From Leptospiraceae bacterium (GTDB lineage: Bacteria > Spirochaetota > Leptospiria > Turneriellales > Turneriellaceae), in contig JAEUSA010000411.1 in the NCBI GenBank assembly GCA_016788945.1, positions 1 to 9,341 on the forward strand: a DNA stretch of 9,341 bases. Direction: 5' to 3'. Both the position numbers and the translations under genes were made by a program. The notes below the pieces were generated by a model. That model saw nothing but the letters and a program-made list of their open reading frames with translations. It searched no databases and had not been told where the DNA came from. This document shows, in pieces, positions 1 through 6,083 of this stretch (positions are counted from its first letter, which is position 1; the number at the start of each line of letters is the position of its first letter).

Positions 1-2
1 CG

Positions 3-851
3 TCAGTTTTATATCTGGCCGAGCGCTCGGGTTCGCAAGCGCTGATCTCTCTCCTGAAAGAGCACGGAGCCAAGCCACGCATTTTTCGTCAACGGGGTGC
101 TGATGAACCTTATCTGTCGATAACAGATTGCGAATATTGCCAGTATATTCCGCAGCGCAAAGATCTCGCACGCGATGAAAGCATGGGTGATTACCCGGGC
201 CTCGTTCTGCTGCATTCGCAAACTACCGAGGTAGACCGGTATGCTACCAGCACCATCTACATTCTGCAGTGCAAGTTATGCGGCACCTATTACCAAAATG
301 ACGACTACGAAGACACTGAAGATGCTTTTGTTGCGGGTCCTACAATCCATCGTCACCTGCAGCGTTTCAACTTTGAGCGCCTCAAAATAGCGTTCGCGGA
401 GCACAAAATGGAAAAGGAGGATCACGAATTCAGCGCGCGCCAGCCTCGGCTTATCGATGCAATGAAAGCGGCCCTCGCGCTCACAGGTTCGGCGATACAT
501 CCGCATTTTTTGCCGCACTATATCGAGAACGTTACTGATAGCTATATTATGGTAAATAATTGGGATGGTTTAGAGAAGAATCTATTGCGACACAGCGATA
601 AGCAAGTCGCACTCGAAGTTGCTCATGATCTGGTCTTGATTTTCGGCGAGGGTAAGTACGCCGTCACAGGTGCAGAACAGCCCTACCGTGCCTATCGGCA
701 TATTACGCCCGCTGTTTTCAACAAGACGAAAAAAATGTTGGGTGAGCACCGCAAGGCTGTTCTGGCAATTCTCGAAGCAATTAGGCGGTTACCCGAATTC
801 AGCGCTGCAGCAAAGAAAGTCATCGAGTCAGCTCGGTATTACAAAATATGA
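3..851 (+). CDS. Ankyrin-repeat and Cys4 (zinc-ribbon-like) protein, 5' partial
   Basis: The frame is open from the first bases of the window to TGA at 849-851, with no in-frame ATG/GTG/TTG before the ATG at 183. The gene therefore most likely begins upstream and 282 residues are visible; starting at 183 would discard conserved-looking sequence. Visible residues 3-25 (LYLAERSGSQALISLLKEHG and following) match the helix-turn-helix and LLxxHGA end of an ankyrin repeat, probably the last of an array outside the window. Next come C43-x2-C46 and C90-x2-C93, the latter in CKLCGTYY, a plausible four-cysteine metal site. The remaining ~190 residues are mixed charged/aromatic with no signal peptide or membrane segment, so a cytoplasmic protein is likely. 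I do not recognise the C-terminal domain. Ankyrin repeats suggest protein binding; the partner is unknown. The reading frame is secure, the function is not. Confidence 0.8.
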   Translation, partial: SVLYLAERSGSQALISLLKEHGAKPRIFRQRGADEPYLSITDCEYCQYIPQRKDLARDESMGDYPGLVLLHSQTTEVDRYATSTIYILQCKLCGTYYQNDDYEDTEDAFVAGPTIHRHLQRFNFERLKIAFAEHKMEKEDHEFSARQPRLIDAMKAALALTGSAIHPHFLPHYIENVTDSYIMVNNWDGLEKNLLRHSDKQVALEVAHDLVLIFGEGKYAVTGAEQPYRAYRHITPAVFNKTKKMLGEHRKAVLAILEAIRRLPEFSAAAKKVIESARYYKI

Positions 852-934
852 AAAAGGACGGCGAAACAGATCGCTCTTTTTGTGAGCAGCTCAAGCCTTA
901 CTTAGGTTCAGATAAAACCTTCAATTACCTCGAT

Positions 935-1606
935 TCAAATTTGGCGCGCCAGAGGCGCGTTGTGGGGCGCGCGGGGCTTATGGCACTCTATCCAAATGTA
1001 GTCTAACGGCGCACTTTCCGGTGCGTGCTTCGTCGGTTCTGCCACGGCCCGTACTAATTGCAGCCCATAAGACCCGAATTCTCTTTTAATAGAAGCTTCG
1101 TCATAGAAAAACAGTCGCACGCCAGGTCGTGTTTCGTACAGGCGTTCCGTTAGCTTTTTTCCCGTGGCAAACATGGGCGCAGTGTCGGCAATGGTGACAA
1201 TGACCATGATACCACCGGGCCTGAGTTGCGAGTACGACACCTCGAGGAATCGGTTTCGCTCCACCTCATTCAGCAGATGAATGAGCGCATAGCTAAAGAT
1301 GCCATCGTATTGTGCCGCATCGTACGGCATTTCGTTGATAGAACCGTGAAATATCGTTATTTTTTCGCCATAGATCTTTTGAGCCATGTCGATAGCAGTC
1401 TGCGAAATTTCAATACCAGTAACGTTCATGCCAACATCAAGGAACGGCCGGGCATTGCGACCATATCCGATTCCTGGAATCAGAATGTCTTTGAAACTAT
1501 GCTCGGCAAAAAGTGTAGCGGCATGAACGGCAGAATCAGCCGGGTCGTAACCCCACATCATATTCTTTTGCTGAAAACTTGATTCCCAGAATTCATCCGG
1601 TTCCAT
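935..1606 (-). CDS. Class I SAM-dependent methyltransferase
   Basis: 223 residues with a Rossmann-type methyltransferase fold. Residues 41-51 (ILIPGIGYGRN) are motif I, the glycine loop that binds S-adenosylmethionine, here with Pro-Gly-Ile-Gly rather than the commoner Asp-x-Gly-x-Gly. E66 in GIEIS is the acidic ribose-binding residue at the end of strand 2. GSINEMP (88-94) and YDGIFSYALIHLL (100-112) correspond to motifs II/III, and LRPGGIMVIVTI (about 128-139) is the post-motif strand. No signal peptide, so cytoplasmic. The overall shape resembles small-molecule methyltransferases of the TehB/thiopurine type, but the substrate cannot be read from sequence. ATG at 1604-1606 has a weak AAGG about 12-15 nt upstream. 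It is convergent with the ankyrin/Cys4 gene and divergent from the 46-residue gene. The last ten or so residues are basic and Pro/Ala-rich. Confidence 0.88.
   Translation of the reverse strand: MEPDEFWESSFQQKNMMWGYDPADSAVHAATLFAEHSFKDILIPGIGYGRNARPFLDVGMNVTGIEISQTAIDMAQKIYGEKITIFHGSINEMPYDAAQYDGIFSYALIHLLNEVERNRFLEVSYSQLRPGGIMVIVTIADTAPMFATGKKLTERLYETRPGVRLFFYDEASIKREFGSYGLQLVRAVAEPTKHAPESAPLDYIWIECHKPRAPHNAPLARQI
945..959. repeat. GC-rich hairpin at convergent 3' ends
   Basis: CGCGCC (945-950), a three-base loop, and GGCGCG (954-959) form a perfect 6-bp stem inside the last codons of the methyltransferase gene, facing the end of the ankyrin/Cys4 gene. No T-tract follows on either strand, so it is not a canonical intrinsic terminator. 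It may simply be GC-rich coding sequence. Confidence 0.35.
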
Positions 1607-1717
1607 GGTTTACTTCGCCTTGCGAAAGTGTTCGGCTGGTCAAGTAAGAACCGACGGTAATTCGGCGAACGATTGACGCGACGCACCGCACATGCTTCGA
1701 GCGTCAGCGGGGGAACT

Positions 1718-1858
1718 ATGGCGACCTATAAAATAGACGGGGCAAAATTCAAATCGATGGAAGAGCTGAAGGAAACACTTTGGCCACTCTACAAAGATAA
1801 AATGGACAAAGCGGCCTTTGACAAATATGTCGAAGAAAAAGTTGAGAAGACGGATTAA
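1718..1858 (+). CDS. Small charged protein, 46 aa
   Basis: The frame could open at a TTG at 1673, but the ATG at 1718 is preceded by a purine-rich GGGGGAA at 1709-1715, two bases before the start, and gives a compact product without the poorly structured arginine/serine leader. The 46-residue product starts MATYKIDGAKFKSMEEL and ends in EEKVEKTD. It is rich in Lys, Glu and Asp, has no Cys, and has neither signal peptide nor membrane segment. The pattern suggests a short beta strand (TYKIDG) then one or two amphipathic helices, as in small cytoplasmic binding or regulatory proteins. I do not recognise a family. It is divergent from the methyltransferase and ends 6 bp from the end of the convergent PAP2 gene. 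Its amino-acid pattern looks like real coding sequence, but the length leaves doubt. Confidence 0.6.
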   Translation: MATYKIDGAKFKSMEELKETLWPLYKDKMDKAAFDKYVEEKVEKTD

Positions 1859-1864
1859 CCTCTG

Positions 1865-2614
1865 TCAGCGCACAATTTTTTCGAGCGGTAATTTTACACC
1901 CAGCGCGAACAAAAGATACATTGAGCCGATAAAAAAGAGGTAAATGCCCGCGACGCCAAGGCTCAGCCATTCAGGCAGCGGTGACTGGTTGCCGGTTGTA
2001 TAAGCCCGCGGCCTAAAATAGAACCGGTATACGCTAAAAGACAGCACGAACCCCATGGCGATGTCGGCAACAAAGTGCTGCTTCATATAGAGAGTCGAAA
2101 CCGAAATCAGGGCCGCCATCAGCCATGCAATGATGCCGACGCGCTTGCGGTAGTGAAACGCAATCATGGAAGCGAGAAAGGCGTTCGCGACATGCAGACT
2201 GGGAAAACAATTCACCGGTTTATCCAGCAGGTAGTTCAAAGCCGTACCCCACCAGAGAAATTCATCTTGTGTTGGTATTGCCGGCCTCGGGTAGCGGGCG
2301 GGCATCAGCACGAAAATCGCTACGGAGGTTAGGTTCACGATGATAAAACCTTTTGCCACATATTTGAAACTTTCTTTGCCTCTGACGATAAAAACCGGTA
2401 AAAAGAGAAAGACATATACCCATGCATAGACCAGAATCCAGTAGTGATTAAACGGCAGATAGTTATCAATGGGAATCGCCAGATTGATGGCGGGCCGGTC
2501 GTAGTAGAGATGGTTGACGATTCCGTATGGCGGAAAGGCGAACAGCAGGGTGATTAATCCGACTTTAGTATTGTACCATAGCGCGTCGGTGACGCTCTTC
2601 TCGAAAAATTTCAT
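1865..2614 (-). CDS. PAP2/Aur1-like integral membrane phosphatase or phosphotransferase
   Basis: 249 residues with about six hydrophobic segments (roughly 18-34, 58-76, 88-104, 142-176, 183-199, 217-240), so an inner-membrane protein. P138-S-L-H141 matches the C2 motif (PSxH), and S173...H180-x3-D184 matches C3, whose His is the phosphorylated nucleophile in the PAP2 family. The classical C1 motif (Kx6RP) is absent. Instead RYPRP (107-111) precedes C2, as in the Aur1/inositol-phosphoryl transferase-like branch. It should act on a lipid phosphate or transfer a phospho-headgroup; the substrate is not readable. ATG at 2612-2614 is the only plausible start: TAG lies in frame three codons upstream and no other ATG/GTG/TTG follows early. 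It has no Shine-Dalgarno, and the 3' arm of a hairpin abuts the AUG. It follows the barrel-protein gene by 42 bp on the same strand. Confidence 0.87.
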   Translation of the reverse strand: MKFFEKSVTDALWYNTKVGLITLLFAFPPYGIVNHLYYDRPAINLAIPIDNYLPFNHYWILVYAWVYVFLFLPVFIVRGKESFKYVAKGFIIVNLTSVAIFVLMPARYPRPAIPTQDEFLWWGTALNYLLDKPVNCFPSLHVANAFLASMIAFHYRKRVGIIAWLMAALISVSTLYMKQHFVADIAMGFVLSFSVYRFYFRPRAYTTGNQSPLPEWLSLGVAGIYLFFIGSMYLLFALGVKLPLEKIVR

Positions 2615-2647
2615 ATCAGGCTATGACCGGTTGGCTATAGCCTGATA
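2614..2647 (-). promoter_or_regulatory. 11-bp hairpin between the barrel gene and PAP2, abutting the PAP2 start
   Basis: TATCAGGCTAT (2614-2624) and ATAGCCTGATA (2637-2647) are perfect reverse complements around a 12-nt loop. In minus-strand mRNA the hairpin begins 9 nt after the barrel-protein stop, and its last base is the A of the PAP2 AUG. It fills the place of the ribosome binding site. A U5 run follows after five bases (2604-2608). It could be an intrinsic terminator or attenuator for the upstream gene, or a translational lid on PAP2. The pairing is directly visible; the role is inferred. Confidence 0.65.
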
Positions 2648-2656
2648 AATCTGGAA

Positions 2657-3259
2657 TCAGAAAAAGGCGCGCGCCCCAATGCCCACGACACCGCCGACAA
2701 GCGCTGGGGCGTTCGTATCACGCATAAAGGGTGCATTGACACCAGCTTCGATGTAGATGCTGTAATCCTGCGTCATGTAGAAATCGACGCCGATGCGGAA
2801 CGATCCATTGACGCCCCCCGCCTTGAACTTCGCGTCATAAAAATAGGTCAGCTCCAGCATCGAATAGGGACGCGCAATATTCTTGTAGAGCTTCGTGGAA
2901 GTGAAAACAAGACCACCCGAGAAGTGCCACAGCAACCAATAGTTTGACATGGCGAAGTTGCCACTTGGTTGATCTCCCGGGAGCGAGCCGGTGATGGCGC
3001 CCGAAAGACGCAGCCAGTCGAGAACGCCGATTTGCAGATGGCCGCCCAGGAAACCATAGTTGCCGTAGGTGCCGGTACCGAGACCGAATGCAGTCGCATC
3101 CATTTGTGGGTTTTGACTGCGCTCGGCTAAAGCGGGGGCAGGTGCAGAAACCGCTGGCTTAGCAGCTTCGGGGGCAGCAGCCTTTGCCGCCGCGATGTTG
3201 GGTGCAGCCGCAAACAGGGCAGCCACACAAGTAAGGGAAGAAATCACGATTTTATTCAT
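2657..3259 (-). CDS. Outer-membrane beta-barrel-like exported protein
   Basis: The frame can be extended to a GTG at 3317-3319 that overlaps the cyclase stop, but the internal ATG at 3257-3259 starts a classic signal peptide (MNKIVISS, hydrophobic ALFAAAP, Ala-rich cleavage region near residues 20-26). I choose it, giving 200 residues. After export comes an Ala/Pro-rich linker (about 26-45), then alternating aromatic/small strands rich in Gly and Tyr. The protein ends in ARAFF, with the terminal Phe typical of BAM-assembled outer-membrane barrels. About 150 residues would suit an eight-stranded barrel. Family and function are not recognised; adhesion, structure or a small pore are all possible. 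There is no Shine-Dalgarno before the ATG, and a promoter candidate with a palindrome lies immediately upstream. Confidence 0.82.
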   Translation of the reverse strand: MNKIVISSLTCVAALFAAAPNIAAAKAAAPEAAKPAVSAPAPALAERSQNPQMDATAFGLGTGTYGNYGFLGGHLQIGVLDWLRLSGAITGSLPGDQPSGNFAMSNYWLLWHFSGGLVFTSTKLYKNIARPYSMLELTYFYDAKFKAGGVNGSFRIGVDFYMTQDYSIYIEAGVNAPFMRDTNAPALVGGVVGIGARAFF

Positions 3260-3261
3260 AG

Positions 3262-3275
3262 TGAACAATTGTTCA
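3262..3275. promoter_or_regulatory. 14-bp perfect palindrome, candidate operator
   Basis: TGAACAATTGTTCA is its own reverse complement. It lies two bases upstream of the ATG of the barrel-protein gene and covers the proposed -10 element (3268-3273). Sites of this form (TGAAC-core-GTTCA) resemble operators of dimeric helix-turn-helix repressors such as TetR-family proteins. No such regulator gene is in the window. The palindrome is certain; binding is inference. Confidence 0.5.
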
Positions 3276-3295
3276 AGTTTGTGCGCTTGCGTAAA
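3268..3295 (-). promoter_or_regulatory. Candidate promoter of the barrel-protein gene
   Basis: On the minus strand TTTACG (3290-3295) and AACAAT (3268-3273) are separated by 16 bp. Each matches four of six positions of the sigma70 -35 and -10 consensus. The same two hexamers at the same spacing occur before the phasin gene (6410-6437). Initiation about 7 bases downstream would fall almost on the ATG at 3259, implying a leaderless or nearly leaderless mRNA, which would explain the missing Shine-Dalgarno. Confidence 0.4.
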
Positions 3296-3300
3296 GCGCA
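3282..3300. repeat. 7-bp hairpin downstream of the cyclase gene
   Basis: TGCGCTT (3282-3288), a five-base loop and AAGCGCA (3294-3300) pair perfectly, 16 bp downstream of the adenylate cyclase stop in its direction of transcription. No T-tract follows on the minus strand, so termination is uncertain. It overlaps the -35 of the proposed barrel-gene promoter. Confidence 0.4.
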
Positions 3301-3315
3301 AATATTCAGCAAGTT

Positions 3316-4650
3316 TCACGTCTTTCTGCGGACATAACCTTCAGGGTCTGCCGAGAATTTGCTGTGCAGGCGCTTAACGAAGTACATAGGCACGGTACCC
3401 TTATTCTTGGCCGCGATCTCACCACGGTACTCACATTCTACGATTTCTTTTACCCGGTCATAGGTTGTCTGCGATATGTTGATTTCTCCGGGAGTTCCGG
3501 CCGATTCCATACGGCTCGCGGTGTTTACGGTGTCTCCCCACACATCGTAGGCAAACTTGTTTTCGCCAATGACTCCGGCAACGAGGTGGCCTGTGTGGAT
3601 GCCAATGCGGAGCTCCCAGTAGGGTTCGCCAGCTGCTTGTTTTAGCCGCTGAACTTCGAGCATAAGGCGCTTGATTTCGAGCGCAGCCAGTACAGTATCC
3701 AAAGCATGCGTGTCATTTGCGACGGGAATGCCTCCCGCGCACATATAGGCATCTCCGATCGTTTTGAGTTTTTCGAGGTTGTGCCGTTCGCATATTCTGT
3801 CGAATTGCGAGAAGCAGCGGTCGAGTTCCGCTACCAGCTCGCGTGCCTGCATGCGCTCGGCGATTTGCGTGAAACCGACGAAATCGGTGAACAGAACGGT
3901 CGCTGAGGCAAATTCATGCGGTTGTGTGATGCCGTGAATTTTCAGTTCTGTTACTATTTCGCGGGGTAAAATGTTGAGCAGTAGCCGGGTAGATTTACTT
4001 TCCTCTTCAAGCAGCTTTGCTTCGGCTCGTTTTCCCTGAGCGGCAATAAAATACGTGAAAATCCAGACGAACCAAAATAACACGAAATGCCAAATGAAGT
4101 ATGATATTTTCAAAAGCCCGGGGTCCAGCGGATATATTTCCGTATGATAAAGAAACCAGATTTTCGGCGCGAAATACATCACCGGCCCCATGAAAAACGG
4201 CAGAATAATGACCCACTTACGCCGTTCATTGAGCCATGAAACCACGCCGGCCATCGTGATAATCAGGATACCGAGCTCTAATGACAGAATTTGCCCATAA
4301 TAGACTGAAGACAGAGCGAGGCCGCAGCCAGTCAGAATACCCGTGGCGACATAGTAGAGAAACGAGTCACTGTTTGCACTCCGCAGGAAAAACAACCCGA
4401 TCAAAGTTATCCAGATAATGATGAACGGAATACCGCCGATGAAATAATCCTGATATTTGGCAGCATCAATTGCCAAAAGATAGAAGAAGGCTATCAGCAG
4501 GTAGCCGGCGTACACTGTCCAACCCACGACACCGCCAAACAGCATCTGGTTGATGAGCACCAGACGTTTACGTTCTAGCACATCGGTTGCTGGGGCAATC
4601 TTGTAGTGCGATATATACTGCCAAAAACGCGCAAGCATGCTCCATTGCAT
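3316..4650 (-). CDS. Membrane-anchored class III adenylate cyclase
   Basis: 444 residues from ATG 4648-4650, which has AGG seven bases upstream. A TTG at 4690-4692 would add 14 unconvincing residues. About six membrane segments span roughly 38-204, followed by a charged signalling-helix linker ending NILPREIVTEL. The catalytic domain covers about 245-425. Metal-binding Asp256 (FTDFVGFT) and Asp300 (TIGDAYM) are present. Base selection is of the adenylate type: Lys296 (EKLKTIGD) where guanylate cyclases have Glu, and Asp369 (YDVWGD) where they have Cys. Transition-state residues Asn376 and Arg380 (VNTASRM) are intact, so a catalytically competent homodimeric ATP-to-cAMP enzyme on the inner face of the membrane is expected. 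The membrane part has no recognised sensor domain. It is divergent from gltA; the barrel-protein gene follows 56 bp downstream on the same strand. Confidence 0.93.
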   Translation of the reverse strand: MQWSMLARFWQYISHYKIAPATDVLERKRLVLINQMLFGGVVGWTVYAGYLLIAFFYLLAIDAAKYQDYFIGGIPFIIIWITLIGLFFLRSANSDSFLYYVATGILTGCGLALSSVYYGQILSLELGILIITMAGVVSWLNERRKWVIILPFFMGPVMYFAPKIWFLYHTEIYPLDPGLLKISYFIWHFVLFWFVWIFTYFIAAQGKRAEAKLLEEESKSTRLLLNILPREIVTELKIHGITQPHEFASATVLFTDFVGFTQIAERMQARELVAELDRCFSQFDRICERHNLEKLKTIGDAYMCAGGIPVANDTHALDTVLAALEIKRLMLEVQRLKQAAGEPYWELRIGIHTGHLVAGVIGENKFAYDVWGDTVNTASRMESAGTPGEINISQTTYDRVKEIVECEYRGEIAAKNKGTVPMYFVKRLHSKFSADPEGYVRRKT

Positions 4651-4687
4651 GCAATTGCCTGAAAGAGTCGAGTGCAAAGGGTAGTGC

Positions 4688-4697
4688 ACCAATTGGT
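4688..4697. repeat. 10-bp palindrome between the cyclase and gltA
   Basis: ACCAATTGGT is a perfect palindrome in the 103-bp gap between the divergent cyclase and citrate synthase starts. It is a possible operator position, but a 10-bp palindrome can arise by chance and no second copy is seen. Nothing else in the gap is convincing beyond the weak gltA promoter candidate. Confidence 0.25.
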
Positions 4698-4718
4698 CGC
4701 GCGCAGATTAACGAAATT

Positions 4719-4748
4719 CTTGAAGTCCTCGGGCTTTTTCGCATATTG
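4719..4748 (+). promoter_or_regulatory. Weak candidate promoter of gltA
   Basis: A TTGAAG hexamer (starting near 4719) is followed after about 18 bp by TATTGA, a poor -10 match, ending roughly six bases before the ATG at 4754. If used, the gltA transcript would begin at or next to its start codon. No Shine-Dalgarno is present, which agrees with a leaderless mRNA. This is a weak match and inference only. Confidence 0.22.
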
Positions 4749-4753
4749 ACTGC

Positions 4754-6046
4754 ATGGGTAACACGGCAAAACTTATCTTCGAGGGCAAGGAATACGAATT
4801 GCCGATCGTCAAGGGCAGCGAAAACGAACTCGCAATCGATATTTCGAAATTACGCGCGCAATCGGGGCTGGTCACGCTCGATGACGGTTTCGTCAATACC
4901 GGCTCGACACTGAGTGCCATCACCTTCCTCGACGGCGAGCAGGGTATTTTGCGCTACCGCGGTTATGACATCGCTGAACTCGCAGAAAAATCTACATTTC
5001 TCGAGGTCGCGTATTTATTGATATACGGCGATTTGCCGCGCCCGCACGAATTTGACAGTTTCCGCCAGTCGATTACACGCCATACGATGATTCATGAAGA
5101 TCTCAAGCGTCTCTACGACGGCTTTCCGAAAGATTCTCACCCGATGGCCACCCTCGGTTCAATGATCAACACCCTCTCGGGCTATTACGTCAAAGAAGCT
5201 GCTGACCCGCTCGACCCGGTAGGACGCGAACTCTCGATTCACCGTCTGCTCGCAAAGTCACCGACAATCGCTGCATTCTCGCACAAAAAATCCGTGGGGC
5301 AACCGTTCATGTATCCGAAAAATTCGCTGAGTTATGTGGCGAATTTTATTCAGATGATGTTCGCAGTGCCGGCCGAAGTTTATGACGTCGATCCGGTGGT
5401 CGAGCGTGCGCTCGACCTGCTGTTGATTTTGCATGCCGATCACGAACAGAACTGCTCGACATCGACTGTACGCATGGTCGGTTCATCGCGTGCGAACGTA
5501 TTTGCCGCGATTTCCAGCGGGGTCAATGCGCTGTGGGGGCCGCTGCACGGTGGCGCTAATCAGGCAGTCATTGAAATGCTGCAGCATATTCAGGCCGAGG
5601 GCGGCAATATTAAGAAGTTTGTTGAACTCGCCAAAGATAAAACATCGTCATTCCGCTTGATGGGTTTCGGGCACCGTGTGTATAAGAATTTTGACCCGCG
5701 TGCAAAGATCATCAAAAAAACCTGTATGGAAGTGTTGTCTAAACTCGGTGTTAAAGACGCCCTCCTCGAGATTGCGATGCAGCTCGAAGAAGCCGCGCTG
5801 AAAGACGACTATTTTATCGAACGCAAGCTATATCCTAATGTGGATTTCTACAGTGGACTCATCTACCGCGCGATTGGCATTCCGACAGAAATGTTTACTG
5901 TCATGTTCGCGCTCGGCCGCATGCCCGGCTGGATCGCGCAATGGAAAGAAATGATTGAGAGCCCGTCGGCGAAGATCGGTCGCCCAAGGCAAATCTATAA
6001 TGGCGCGACGCTCAGACCGTTTGTCGCCATTGAAAAAAGAGGCTAA
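4754..6046 (+). CDS. gltA: Citrate synthase
   Basis: 430 residues, close to the 427 of the hexameric type II enzyme of E. coli, with the N-terminal extension of that type (MGNTAKLIFEGKEYELPIVKG, aligning with the E. coli N-terminus). It condenses oxaloacetate and acetyl-CoA to citrate, the entry step of the TCA cycle, in the cytoplasm. The catalytic triad is visible: His265 in GPLHGGAN, His307 in GFGHRVYKN and Asp364 in VDFYSG. HADHEQN (227-233) and ALGRMPGWIAQW (386-397) are further family signatures, and IGRPRQIYNG is the usual C-terminus. The hexameric type is often NADH-inhibited; that was not tested here. ATG at 4754 has no Shine-Dalgarno. The gene stands alone on its strand, and its last codons carry the T-tract of the terminator of the convergent phasin gene. 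Confidence 0.97.
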   Translation: MGNTAKLIFEGKEYELPIVKGSENELAIDISKLRAQSGLVTLDDGFVNTGSTLSAITFLDGEQGILRYRGYDIAELAEKSTFLEVAYLLIYGDLPRPHEFDSFRQSITRHTMIHEDLKRLYDGFPKDSHPMATLGSMINTLSGYYVKEAADPLDPVGRELSIHRLLAKSPTIAAFSHKKSVGQPFMYPKNSLSYVANFIQMMFAVPAEVYDVDPVVERALDLLLILHADHEQNCSTSTVRMVGSSRANVFAAISSGVNALWGPLHGGANQAVIEMLQHIQAEGGNIKKFVELAKDKTSSFRLMGFGHRVYKNFDPRAKIIKKTCMEVLSKLGVKDALLEIAMQLEEAALKDDYFIERKLYPNVDFYSGLIYRAIGIPTEMFTVMFALGRMPGWIAQWKEMIESPSAKIGRPRQIYNGATLRPFVAIEKRG

Positions 6047-6074
6047 CCCCTCCCAAACTATTGAGAGGGGTTAG
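6033..6074 (-). terminator. Intrinsic terminator of the phasin-like gene, overlapping the gltA stop
   Basis: CTAACCCCTC (6043-6052) and GAGGGGTTAG (6065-6074) form a perfect 10-bp GC-rich stem with a 12-nt loop. The stem includes the gltA stop codon TAA (6044-6046). Read on the minus strand, a four-base spacer and a T6 run (6033-6038) follow, a textbook intrinsic terminator beginning 9 nt after the phasin stop. On the plus strand the hairpin is preceded by A6 but has no U-run after it, so it should work less well for gltA. Confidence 0.88.
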
Positions 6075-6083
6075 ACATAAGGG

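Noticed and set aside
183..851. Start of the first gene at ATG 183
   Set aside because: The frame stays open to the window edge, and the upstream residues include an ankyrin-like repeat and a CxxC pair matching the downstream one, so the gene is treated as 5' partial.
1226..1582. 118-codon ORF on the plus strand across the methyltransferase gene
   Set aside because: It is antisense to a gene with clear methyltransferase motifs, and its product has no recognisable pattern.
1674..1706. Inverted repeat TGACGC...GCGTCA and a TTGACG -35 upstream of the 46-residue gene
   Set aside because: The arms are 6 bp with a 21-nt gap and no -10 match at a suitable distance, so it is too weak to annotate.
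3260..3319. GTG start of the barrel-protein gene overlapping the cyclase stop
   Set aside because: It would place 20 polar residues before a complete signal peptide; the internal ATG gives a normal exported precursor.
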